This document shows, in pieces, positions 46,272 to 57,449 of a stretch of 64,000 nt of DNA (positions within the stretch are counted from its first letter, which is position 1; every line of letters starts with the position of its first letter). The DNA comes from Heterodera schachtii (lineage: Eukaryota > Nematoda > Chromadorea > Rhabditida > Heteroderidae): positions 2,078,574 through 2,142,573 of the forward strand of contig SIJG01000011.1 in NCBI GenBank assembly GCA_023374025.1. The letters are read 5' to 3'. The notes under the pieces are model-generated. The model ran no database searches. It was not told where the DNA came from and worked only from the letters and a program-made list of their open reading frames with translations. The position numbers were made by a program, and so were the translations under genes.

Positions 46272-47657
46272 AGGCGTCGGCACTTCAAATTGGTGCCATC
46301 GACGGGTCGGACAAATGCCAAAGACAGTGGCCATCGGCTGCTTTTGACGGTGTGGTCGGATGAAAAGTGCCTTTTGGTTGTGAATGGACAGACTCATAAG
46401 GGAAACCGAACGAACAATGCATTTTCATTTGCTGGTAACCAATTTCAGAATGTGTGTAATTAATAAATAATTTGGTGCCTAAATTGAATTTTTTTCAAGA
46501 ATATGCCCCGTTCCCCCCATTCCCAATTTAAAACCATCATAAAAATAGTTTGGGGGGGGGGGAATTTATTTTTGTTGCCCATTCATTGTTTGCTCATCAC
46601 TTTCTCTCTCTCTCATTTCTCTCCGCAATTTCCTCTTCCGTCCCTTTGATATTATTAATAACTATATCCCCTCCCTCTCCCTCCCTCCCCCCGTCCATTG
46701 CTTTTCCTCCCCCTTTCTTTCTCTTTTTTCATCGTCCACTTTCGTCCCCCCTCCCTTTTTTTCCCTCGCTCTTCCGTCCTTCTTCCATTAAGTCCATTTC
46801 CTTCCCTCAATTTATATTTTTATTGTGTGGTACCCTTCCGCACCGATTGTCCGCCCTTTCCTTCCTTCGTTCATTCATTTCCATTTTTTGCCTTCCCCCG
46901 CCCCCTCCAACTCTCTCAATGTTATTTTGTTTGTGTTGTTCGATCAAAATCGCAATTTCGGCGATGGTCGGTCGATGCGGGGGAAATGGCGGCGGATGGA
47001 TTGGCGAAGGAACACAACAAATTGGGACGAGAATGAATTGATGGGACGAGGGCGAGGGAGGAATTGCGGAGAGAATGAATGGACGATTGGATGATGGTTG
47101 TTGTGTTGGGTTCGTCCCTTTGGAAATGAGCAAAAAAAAAGGGGGGGGGAACGAAAGATTGGCGCGGATTTTCGTATGCAAATTGCACATTCTTTTTGTG
47201 CCCTAGCGGCGTTGTCAGTTGGCATTTTTCCCCCTTTTCGGGCATTGCCAATGGCCACTTTCCTCCGCCCTTTTCCCTTCACTTTCTCTCCCCACGTTCC
47301 ATCACCGCCGTTTTCTCACATCGTTTCCATGCACAACCATTCCATTCATTCCCACTCCCTTTTCCGTCCGTCCCCCGCGGCAAAAACTGTTGTCATTCGA
47401 CGGCCGTCCGTCCGCCCCGCGGGGCGCGTAACACGGCGAACGAATGGAAAATGGCATTTGGCCGAGTGCCTATGAAAATGGTTGTGGCCAAATGGAATTT
47501 GCGGCGGGACAGAAAGATTTTCTAAAAAGGGACATTCGTTCTGCACAGCATTCCCTCTTCTATTGGTCCCCTTTGACTTATTCCGCCTATGTTTTCTGTT
47601 TTTCTCGCTTTCTCTGCCGCTTTCTACGAATTTACGTCCGTTCGTCTGTCCCCTTAT

Positions 47658-47662
47658 CTTTC

Positions 47663-47696
<34 letters not shown>
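47658..47696. repeat. (TC)n microsatellite
   Basis: Uninterrupted CT dinucleotides within a wider pyrimidine-rich stretch. Confidence 0.8.
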
Positions 47697-47697
<1 letters not shown>

Positions 47698-48150
47698 GCC
47701 TCCTTTTCCCTCTTCCGTCCGCTCTTTCGCTTGTCCTTTCTTTCTCTGTCCTTCCTCTTCCTCTTTCTCCACCTTTCACTTTCTTCCTCTTCCCCTCCCT
47801 TTTTCCCCCTCTTTCAAAATAACTGTCCAATTCATTCATTCATTTCCCATCCGCCGTTCATTTCGTCCGTTTCTTCGTTTATTCCATCCATTTCCTTCTG
47901 CTGCTGCACTTTTACTTCTTCCAAATGTTCGTCCCCAATTTCTCTCTCTCTTTTCTTTTTATTTTGCTCTTTTTAATCCAATTTCTTTTTCCCTTTTTCT
48001 CTCTCTCCCATTAATTTTCTTTCCCTTTTCCCCCATCTGTCACTTTCGCTCAATTTCTTTAAAAGTTTGACACCACAATATGATATATATATGTAATATG
48101 AATTTCCATTTGTTTGTTGCTCTCTCTCTCTCTGCAAAATGCCCTTAGGC

Positions 48151-48267
48151 ATTTATTTGGTCAATTTCCAAAATACTTTTCCAATTTTCTCCCAAATGCC
48201 AACTAATCATTTATTTGGTCAATTTCCAAAATACTTTTCCAATTTTCTCCCAAATTGCCAACTAATC
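48151..48267. repeat. 58-bp tandem duplication
   Basis: Two nearly identical 58-bp units (beginning ATTTATTTGGTCAATTTCC and ending CCAACTAATC), differing by one inserted T in the second. Confidence 0.85.
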
Positions 48268-49076
48268 ATTTGCGCGAAATTGCCGCACATTTTGAAATTC
48301 CTTTCCCCCCCCCCCCCTCTCTCCCTTCTCTCATGTGTTTGTTACTCTTTCATTATGAAATTGGTCTCTTTTTCCATTCTTTTCCCTCCGTCGTTTTTTT
48401 CGTCCTTTTCATTTTCGAAATTCCCAAATTCTTTATTTAATTAGGCAATTGGAATTTCCCCATTTTCAATTTTCCCCCGTCGAATGAATGTTTTCCAATT
48501 TTCTTTTTCTAATTGCCCTTTTTGGCCCTTTTCTGTTAAATTATGACTCAAAAAAGGTTTTTTTTTTTTTTGCTTTCTTTGCGCCGCCTCTCTCATCATT
48601 TTTTGTTCCTTGGCAAATTGTTTCCATTTCTTTTCTCCTCAAATCAAAAAACATACAATTTTTAAATTTATTTCCCTCAATTGTCCCATTGAAAATGGCA
48701 AATAATTCCCTTCCAAGTGACTTTGGCACTTAAATTCTCTTTGTGTATGTTTTGTAAATGGATTAAAAAAGTGCGAGTCCAATCCAAACATTGGCCCCCC
48801 CCCCCCTATAAAATTGGTGGTTTTTCGTCCCCCTTTTCCACTTCCTCTTCCCTCCATCACTTTCATTTTTAATTCCCTCCATATTTTATGTAATTCCCTT
48901 TTTCCAATTCCGACTTTTCGTCACTTTTTACGCTTTTTGTTTGTTTCGAATGGATGACGTGGCGGGGAGACTTTTCTTTCATCAATATTTACTGGGAAAA
49001 TCGTACAAACTGTGCATAAATATTGTAAAGGGGGGGGGGGGCAATCCGTCGCATTGCTCCAACGATTTGTCCTCGG

Positions 49077-49189
49077 AAATTGAACCCGACAACTCATCAA
49101 ATTGAACCCGACAACTCATCATATTGAACCCGACAACTCATCAAATTTAACGCGACAACTCATCAAATTGAACGCGACAATTCATCTTT
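49077..49189. repeat. 23-bp minisatellite, about five units
   Basis: Units of the form ATTGAACCCGACAACTCATC plus about three A/T bases. The last two units carry CGCG in place of CCCG. Confidence 0.9.
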
Positions 49190-50064
49190 CTTTCTCTCTG
49201 CTTATAATTTGTTGGCTCTTTCAATTTTTGTTTTTTAATTAAAAATTGTAAATTATTTAATTTATTTTCCACAATAATTAATTTCTTTTGTATTGATAAT
49301 TCTTATTTTAAACAATTTTTCAACTATTTTTTCAAGCATTTCTCACTTACCCACTTGAGTGTGGGGGGGAGAGAATTGTTATTTTTTGCTCCTCCTTTCT
49401 CTGTGTCATTCCTTTCATTTTTCTGCAACGGGCACAAATCTCGTTTTCGGCATTTTCACACTGTCCGCCTTTTGTCCGTCCGTCCGTCGGTCCATTCGTC
49501 GTCCCCGGAGGGCTTTTTGGTGGCGACAATTGACGCAGGCTGAGGAGGGGGGGGGGGGAGTGCCGAGGGGGGAGAGGGGGCAAAGTGCCCTCACCTCACT
49601 CAGCCCCTTCAATTCTCTCCTTTCTTTTCAAAAGCAAAAAGCACCCCCCCCCCCCGGGCCCTTCCTCCCTTGTACATATGTACACACACACTTCTCTGAA
49701 TGAGCATCATCATCATCATCTTCGTCGTCACATTCTTTTTTATATTTGGACCCCCCCCCCCCCCCGCGTTAACAATGGGATGAATGTGACGGGGGGGGGG
49801 ATGAATGAATGAAAAATGTGGGGAGAAGAACAGAACGAACACTGCTGTTCTTCTCCCGACCCGGAACTGCTGACCCCCACGCTTTTTGTGTCCCCACACT
49901 TTGGCGGGGAACACTAATAATTCCTTCCCCAATTGCCCCCCCCCCCCTCCCGGTCACCCGTATCTTCTTCTGCTGTTGTTGTGTGCACATACAAATTGAT
50001 GAACACAATGATGACTATGATGGCCTTCTTCTGCTGCACTCGTCGACTTTCTCTCCGTTCCGGC

Positions 50065-50960
50065 AACTGCTCCTCTTTTTTTATTCCTCTTCTTCCTCTT
50101 CCTCCTCCTCCTCCTCCTCTTCCTCTTTTTTCTTCCTCTTCCTCCTCCTTTCCTTCCTTTTTCCTCCTTTTTTCTCCTCTTCCTCCTTTCCCTCCTTTTT
50201 CTTCCTCTTCCTCCTCCTTTCCCTCCTTTCCTTTTTCCTCCTTTTCTCTTTTCCCTCTTTTTCTTCCTCATTTCTCTTTTTCCTCCTTTTCTCCTTTCCT
50301 TCCTTTTTCTTCGTCTTCCTCCTCCTCTCCTTCCTTTTTCTTCCTCTTCCTTTTCCTCCCTTCTCCTTTCACTCCTTTTTCTTCCTCTTCCTCCTCTTTC
50401 CTTCCTTTTTCCTCTTGCTCCTCCTCCTCTCTTTCCTTTTTTCCTCCTCCTTTCCTTCCTTTTTCCTCTTCCTCCTCCTCCTCTCTTTCCTTTTTTTCCT
50501 CCTCCTTTCCTTCCTTTTCCTCTTCCTTTTCCTCCTTTTTCCTCCTTTCCTCCTCTTTTCTCCTTCTTCCTTTTCCCTCATCTTCCTCCTCCTTTCCCTC
50601 CTTTCCTTTTTCCTCCTTTTCTCTTTTCCCTCTTTTTCTTCCTCATTTCTCTTTTTCCTCCTTTTCTCCTTTCCTTCCTTTTTCTTCGTCTTCCTCCTCC
50701 TCTCCTTCCTTTTTCTTCCTCTTCCTTTTCCTCCCTTCTCCTTTCACTCCTTTTTCTTCCTCTTCCTCCTCTTTCCTTCCTTTTTCCTCTTCCTCCTCCT
50801 CCTCTCTTTCCTTTTTTCCTTCTCCTTTCCTTCGTTTTTCCTCTTCCTCCTCCTCCTCTCTTTCCTTTTTTTCCTCCTCCTTTCCTTCCTTTTTCCTCTT
50901 CCTTTTCCTCCTTTTCCCTCATCTTCCTCTCCTTACTCCTTTTCTTCCTTCTCCTTCTGC
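50065..50960. repeat. polypyrimidine tract containing a 375-bp tandem duplication
   Basis: Almost pure T/C on the plus strand. A block beginning around 50204 (CCCTCCTTTCCTTTTTCCTC ...) recurs from about 50579 at a constant offset of 375 bp, with only scattered differences, so the tract grew by segmental tandem duplication as well as microsatellite slippage. Confidence 0.8.
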
Positions 50961-53202
50961 TGATGATTTTGTAATGGGACCCAAAATTATCACATTCCGT
51001 GTCCATTTGTTCTTTCATTGTTTCCCTCCACCATTTTTAAAAGTTTCCCCAAATTTTCACTTTACTTTTTTTCATTCTCAGCCTCATTTTGCGGTGCCAA
51101 ATAAATTACTCGCGGCGTTCGTTCGCGTCGGTCCGTCCACCGCCGACACAATTTCCAAACTTTTCCCCCCAAGGGCACCACGCCCTGCCCAATCCGTCGA
51201 GTGCATTTCCCCCCCCCCCCCCCCAGTTTGATGAGTAACACCTGCCATGAGAATGGGAAAATCTCGTCTCGTCTCGTGATTCAGTGATCGATGGGCGGGG
51301 GGGATCATTGGGCCTTCACTTTCATTCATCCATTTGCCTTACCTTTCCCCAAAATATTGATGGGTTACGGGGGGGGGGGGGGCGGCGATGGGTGGGCGAC
51401 GTTTCTTCGTTTCGCTGTTCACCGATTTTTGTCCAACTTTCCCTTTCCCTTCCCTCAACATCAAACACTTTATCCTGTTGCTGCTGCTGCTGTTTATCCG
51501 TTTATCCGCTTCTTCCATAGCCAATTTAATTGAAGAAATTCAAAATCTTTTCATTTTAATTCACTATTTTTACATTTTTATTAATTATTTTTGGAATTTT
51601 CCAACATTTAATTATTGAAATTATTTCACATTTAAATTTTTAAAAGGGCAATGTTTTTTAAATTTTAAAAAATTCAAAAAGCCATTTTTGCTGAGTGTTT
51701 GCCCATTTCCCTCTCCGAACCATCGCCCTTAGCTCCCCCCCCCCCCCCCCCGCCGCCGTCCCTCCGCCCTTTGGAAATGCGTCGAACACCGACCCCCAAA
51801 TTTGTCGGATGACTGAATCCCCCCTCCCCCCCCCCCCAATTGCCCACCGTCCGTTGCCTTTGCCCGCCGTTCGTCGTCACTAATTGAAAGAGGCCAATTT
51901 TACATGGGCCAATGGCGGGTGCGGGCAAAAGACAGCCAATAATACACAAAACACTAATTTTCATTGGGTTCGCTCTGAAATTCCGCCGGCGATTGTCCCA
52001 AATTTTGTTGGCCCCTGAGGGGTCGGTCCAATGAGTTCCCTCTCGTCCCCCCCCCAAGGCTCCCTCTCTGTGATTTGAGACTTTGATGGATTGAGTGAGT
52101 GAGGGAACCGGTAAATGTTGTGTGCTTGTTTCGTTGTCGCTTCTCCTCCCCTCACAGGTCCATTTAGCATTTAGTCCCCCCTTTCCCTTTGCTTTTCGTC
52201 CATCGCTCCGTTTGGACACGACAAAAAATGGGAGCAAAAGGGTGAAAATGGGAGCAAATTTGGGACAGAAAAAAAACACTCATTTATTTCCATGACGGTG
52301 CCCCCCAATTTGAAACATTGCATTCACTCAGTCAGTCAGTCATTCATTTTTAGCCGAGTTGGGCTTCCCAATTAATGAAGCAAAGTGCACAGCAAGCGCT
52401 TTTACAATATTAAGGCCCAAATGGTTTGGCCGAAGCCGCCAATTCTTTGGTGTTTTTTAATTATCAAAAATAAACATTTTTGGGGGTACGATAAATCACA
52501 GAGAAAAATCCATCGAATTAAAAGGTCGGCTTATAATAATTGTTGCTTTATGATCAGTCGAAATTTAATTATGCCTTAAATTAATTAGTATCATTTTTAA
52601 AGTCCTTTTTGAATTGATAAATGATACTTTTCTTTGCCATTTTCTTTTCTATGCATTTATTTCATTGCTTTTCCCCCCTCCATTGTCTGCTCATATCCCT
52701 GAAATTGTTTGAATTCCTTCCCATTCGTTTGCCGTAATATTTTTCCAAAAATTGGATTTGCTATACCCATTTTTGCCATGCTTTTTCTTTTCATTCTTGG
52801 CTTTTCCTCCTCCTCCGTTCACCCATCACTTTTTTTCGTTCCTTCGTCCCCCCAAGGGAAAGGAAAGTGATGTCCGATGCTTTTCCCCTCCCCTTTCCCC
52901 CGTGTCTTTTGCTTCCTCCTCCCCCACCGCTTTTTCGCTCCCAATTTATCATCTGTCAGTTGTCCCCCCCCCGCCCCTCAATTACGTAAAACATCAAATA
53001 TTTATCTTCCTCTTCTGCCCCCCCCCCCGTTTTTTGTTGTTCCAAAAACTTACAATTTGCGTAGGCCGAATAAGTCAAAAATAATATATAAAAATATCTG
53101 ATCATGCTGATTTAAGAAGCATTGATTAAATCAGAGGAATTGCACTGCCAAAATAACAATTTGAGCACAGTAAAAAAAGCCGTCCCGAAATTCCCCCCAA
53201 AA

Positions 53203-55779
53203 ATGTCTCGCGTCGGATTGTTCGGCCAAATCTCCGAGATCAACGACCACCTCTTCCTCAGCGGGGCGGGCGTGTTGAGGCCGGAAAAGCTGAAGCAGAA
53301 GGGCATCACATGCGTGGTCAACGCCACGGTGGAGGAGCCGACGGCGAATTTGCCGGGTAAATAAATTAAAGAAATGGGATGGCGAGTTAATTAATTAATT
53401 GATTGTTGTGGGGATGGTGCCGGAAAAATGGCAAAACATTGGTGGCATTTCCAACTCATTCCACAGGCATTGACAGCGTCCGAATTCGCATCGAAGACTC
53501 GCCATTCGCCCGATTGGACCATTACTTTGACCAAACGGCGGACAAAATCAAATCAGTCAAGGTGGGCTGATTGGTGGACAAATTCTATCGAGTGGGGGCA
53601 TATCAAAGATGGCATGGAATTCCGATTTCCAAAAATTTTTGAGGCATCAGAATGCCATCCCCTGGGGCATACCCCAAGGGGGGGGGGAAGGTGTTTGCGC
53701 GTTGGCATTTTGCGTCCCATCAAACATTTTTTTATTCCTTTCGTTTTTGATACGTTTTTATGCAGAATTCATCCATTGCTTTTCCTTTTCTTCACCGATT
53801 CAAATAAATTATTTATTATTTTTAAATTTATTTTTAACTCGTCAAAAACTCTGAACTCATTTTTCAATTCAAACTCAAAGTCTCCCCTTTTCTGTTTCGC
53901 TTTTTGGCATCTTTTGCCCCCCCCCCCCCCCCCCTCTTCCGTTCACTTCCCATTTCTATTAATTATTTCGGCATTCACTTCTTTAACTTTTGTCTGTACT
54001 GCTCCAGGAACGCGGTGGCAATACGCTCGTCCATTGCGTCGCCGGTGTTTCCCGCTCCGCCACCCTTTGCATCGCTTAGTAAGCAAACTGATGTTGTTTT
54101 TGTTGTAATACATATGTTAATTTCTAATCTCGTTTTGGGGCTGACCACCAAAAAGCGTCTTTTTAAATATATTTTTACAATTAAATTAATAAATTAATTA
54201 ATTACTTTATTTTAATGGTAATTTGTTTTTTTTTGTCCATTTTCAGTCTGATGAAACACGAGCGAATGTCCCTTCGTCAGGCTTACCATTACGTGAAGTC
54301 CGCCCGTCCGATCATTCGGCCAAACCTCGGCTTCTGGCAGCAGCTGGTGGAATACGAGCGGAAATTGAGAGGTTCGCTCTTTTATGTTTGCCTTTTGGTG
54401 ACTATCTAATAGTCACTATTCGTTGGGCACTTTGGTGTAGTTGGTTATCACGTCTGCTTCACACGCAGAAGGTCGGCGGTTCGAGTCCGCCAAGTGTCAA
54501 CTTCTTTTTTCTAATTTTTAGGGTTCAAAAGTAATTATAAAAATGGTGCTAATAAACAATTAAGGTAATTGGTTTTTATTTATATTTATTTACTTATTGT
54601 TTGCACTAAATGCTTTCAATAAATCCCTTTGTCGTTGGGCACTTTGGTGTAGTTGGTTATCACGTCTGCTTCACACGCAGAAGGTCGGCGGTTCGAGTCC
54701 GCCAAGTGTCAACTTCCTTTTTTTTCCCTTTTAAGTAATTTAAAAGGGGCTAATTAATAATTTAATTGTTTTTTTTTTAATTTTTTTCTATGTAAATAGT
54801 TTCTGTGTTTAAACAAAATCCGTGTTTGAATCAGTTTACTAATTTTATTATTGCCTCTTCTACATTTTTAAATTTTTTTTTTCTTAAATGAAAATTTAAT
54901 CAAAAATTTTCTGTCTCCATAAATATTCATGATGCCATTGCCTTCCCCCCTTTAAGAAATGCCAATTTTCCCCCGATTTTCCCCAGCTTTTTCACCCCTC
55001 TCCCCGTCTCAGGGCACAACACCGTGACCATGGTGCCGGCGGAAGGGTCGGCGCTGCCCTTCCCCGACGTTTACTCGTCCGACCTGCGCGGGCACATTCT
55101 GTCCAACCCGGGCCCACCGCAGCACGACCCGCAGATTGTGGCGCTGCAAAGGCGGCAGAGGGAGCGCGAGCAGCAGCGGGAGACGAACGCGGCCAACGCA
55201 CGCGCCACCGCCACACTAATCCCAGTCCAATTGGTGGGGGGCGGGGGAAGTCGGCAAATGGGGGGACAGCAGCAGCACCAGCAGGACAACCACCACCACC
55301 ACGCACGGTGAGTGCAGTACTGCTAATTGTTACAATTCCGGAAAAATTTCAAAAAAAATCATTTTTCCGGCGGTTCCTAGCAGTACCGCCGGCATTGTAA
55401 AATGGCATGGACGGGGTCTTGTCGGCATTCGGACCAAAAATCATTGTTTCCTCCCCCGCTCAGCAGAAACGGCACGGAAGCGTTGCGGCATCGGCATTCG
55501 GCCTCGGCACTGCCCTCGAGGCCCATGTTCCAACCCTTGTCGTCCCATTTCCATACTGCACAGCAGAACGGCACAAGCGGCGGTACAGGTTCGGCCTCCT
55601 CCGTGCCGTTGCCCTGGCGCATGTCCTCACTGCTGCTGTCGCCGGCACCCCATCGACGGTCCACCACTTCGGCCGGCGGCTCCACAAAACTGAACGGCGG
55701 CGGCACACGGGCGGACAGCGCCTTCGGCATGTTCGGAGTGCCGGCCTTTCAAAAGTCGAGTTTATTCCCCGCTTTTTGA
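53203..55779 (+). CDS. atypical dual-specificity phosphatase, DUSP14/MKP6 type
   Basis: Removes phosphate from Tyr and Ser/Thr of MAPK-pathway proteins (family knowledge). Exons 53203-53356, 53467-53561, 54008-54078, 54247-54371, 55013-55307 and 55464-55779 join in phase. The catalytic loop HCVAGVSRSATLCIAYLM fits HCxxGxxRS, and the Asp general acid lies in IRIEDSPFARLDHYFD. The domain ends with RPIIRPNLGFWQQLVEYE, the DUSP14/18/21 signature. Unlike mammalian DUSP14 (about 200 residues), about 200 extra residues follow: a Pro/Arg/Gln region (LQRRQREREQQRE, GGQQQHQQDNHHHH) and a Ser/Gly-rich end (STTSAGGSTKLNGGGTRAD). No N-terminal MAPK-docking domain. Intron 4 (54372-55012) contains two tRNA-Val genes in the same orientation. 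Confidence 0.9.
54426..54499 (+). tRNA. tRNA-Val (anticodon CAC), copy 1
   Basis: A 74-nt cloverleaf. Acceptor GGCACTT/AAGTGTC (one G-U pair), discriminator A. Anticodon stem TCTGC/GCAGA with loop TTCACAC, anticodon CAC. T-arm GGCGGTTCGAGTCCGCC. Inside an intron of the DUSP gene. Confidence 0.95.
54638..54711 (+). tRNA. tRNA-Val (anticodon CAC), copy 2
   Basis: Identical in sequence to the copy 212 bp upstream, including a few flanking bases on each side. Unlike the tRNA, the rest of the spacer is not conserved, so the duplication is small or old with the tRNA homogenised. Same DUSP intron. Confidence 0.95.
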
Positions 55780-57449
55780 TGCCCTTTCAATTTTAACAAA
55801 TTAATATAATACATAATTAATTTTGTATTATATTGTGATGGTTTGATGCTGTTGTTCCCCCCTTTCCCCTTCTCTATGCCCATTTTATCACTTTGTGAAT
55901 TAATACAAATGAACTGAAGAAACAACAAAAAATTGATTTACAAAAGGAGAGAAAAATGTGACGAATTAATAATTAATGTTTTTTACTAATTAAATACATA
56001 ATTTAAAAATGAAAAATTCCGTCTAATCCCAAAAAGGGATGAATCACTTCTTCTTCCCATTGACATGAACAAATTTGGCAATTAAATTTTAAAATTGAAC
56101 AAACTTTTCTGACTGTTCAAATGGCTAAAAAAAACATTATTTGTCCATATATTTTTATTGAGACATTGTTTCTTTCAGAATTTGTTTGCTTTTTTTTTGT
56201 TGTAAGCTCTCTGTTTCGTTTTAAATTCGTTTCCACAAATTTCAAAAAATTTGAATTTGTATTTCAAATTTAAATTTACATTTATCAGATGGTCCTTTTT
56301 ACATTTTTTTCCATATCCAATTAATTAATTCTCCCCAATTATTTTCATTGTTCCCCAGAATTCCTCCCGTTCGAACTCAAATTCGGGTAAATAAAGTCCG
56401 ACGTTTGTTGGGATCTCCCATTTGCTAATTCCCCAGAGAAGAAAAGTTCGAATAAACCATTCTGCGGGCAATGAAGCAGCAGATGATTTTGACACAATTT
56501 ATTGTTTCAAAAATTGATTCATCACAAATCAGTTCATTAATTGACGAATTAATAAAATTAATTAATTAATTAATTATTGATTGTCTAACCGAGTAAATAA
56601 ATAAATTTTCAATTTCGAATTTTAATTTGTTTTACTTTCTTTTTCATACTCTCCTTTCTCTTCTGTCCTTTTCCTCTTCCTTTTCTTCCTCCTCCTCCTC
56701 CCTTTTGTCCTCCGTTTTCCGTCTTTTCCTCTTTTTGGTCATTTCGGCCACTGCGTTCTGTTCACAAAATGTACAAAAGGTGAAGAGAATGACGGCAAAG
56801 CACAGGGAGGCGATGAAAAGAAAGCAGCGGAAAAGGGACAAAGGCGGCGGAGGGACGGAGGGGGCGAGCAGTGACAGGACGAGCAGAAGAACAACCAGGG
56901 ACAGACTGAAGAGAGAGGAGGGGGAAGGAAGATGAAGCAATTTGGAAAAATGGAGGCAAAAATGCCAAGAAAAGAGACTGACCAAAAGAAAAGGGCCAAA
57001 AGGACGGACAAAACGTCAAAGGCCAAGGGCAGCAACGAAAGGGGACGACGGCGAAGGCAAAGGCCGAGCAGAAACAGGGCACAGCAAAAGCATTGGAGAA
57101 GAGCCCAACAATCTGAGCGAGGAAAATGAGAGGGGAAAAAAGGGCACAAAAGGCACCGAAAACGGCACGGCACAGACAAAGGCCGACACTGAACAGGGCG
57201 ACCAATTGGTGGGCGAGGGACGGCGGCGGCACCGACGACGACCGATGAAACGGTGGCAAACGGCGGAGAGCGATGGGATTTGGGGCAAGAAAATCGACAA
57301 CGGACAGAGCATCATCAGCAGAAGAAGCAGTTGCTGGAAAGGGGAGACAGTTCAAAGATGCCGTAATTAAAAAACCCGAACTTTTCTCGATTCGAGACTC
57401 TCGAACAGCACTACTCTTCCCGCCCCCTCCCCCCTCCTATTCGTTACGT
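55780..57449. other. intergenic, AT-rich then purine-rich
   Basis: 55780-56630 is AT-rich. 56640-57370 is purine-rich on plus, so long Lys/Arg/Glu frames on plus and hydrophobic frames on minus are mirror artefacts of composition. A real Lys-rich exon cannot be excluded, but I see no splice or domain support. Confidence 0.35.

Larger units (their letters stand above)
46272..53202. other. 7-kb gene-poor, pyrimidine-rich low-complexity region
   Basis: Mostly T/C-rich on the plus strand (46600-48050, 50065-50960), with minisatellites and poly-G/poly-C runs. Long Ser/Phe/Leu frames are products of the (TTCCTC)-like composition. A minus-strand frame from an ATG at 51964 has a leader-like start (MKISVLCIIGCLLPAPAIG) and a Gly-rich rest, ending at 51674; I regard it as possible but unproven. 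No other gene supported. Confidence 0.45.

Noticed and set aside
49809..51231. Two 384-432 codon plus-strand frames of Ser/Phe/Leu
   Set aside because: They are translations of the TTCCTC-rich tract in two frames at once, so composition explains them. Not genes.
51674..51964. Gly-rich frame with leader-like start on the minus strand
   Set aside because: The leader is plausible, but the rest is driven by poly-C/poly-G runs. Support too weak to call a gene.
56739..57355. Long hydrophobic minus-strand frames that look like multi-TM proteins
   Set aside because: They mirror purine-rich plus-strand DNA; Phe/Leu/Ser/Pro content follows from the CTT/TTC/CCC codons. No family match.
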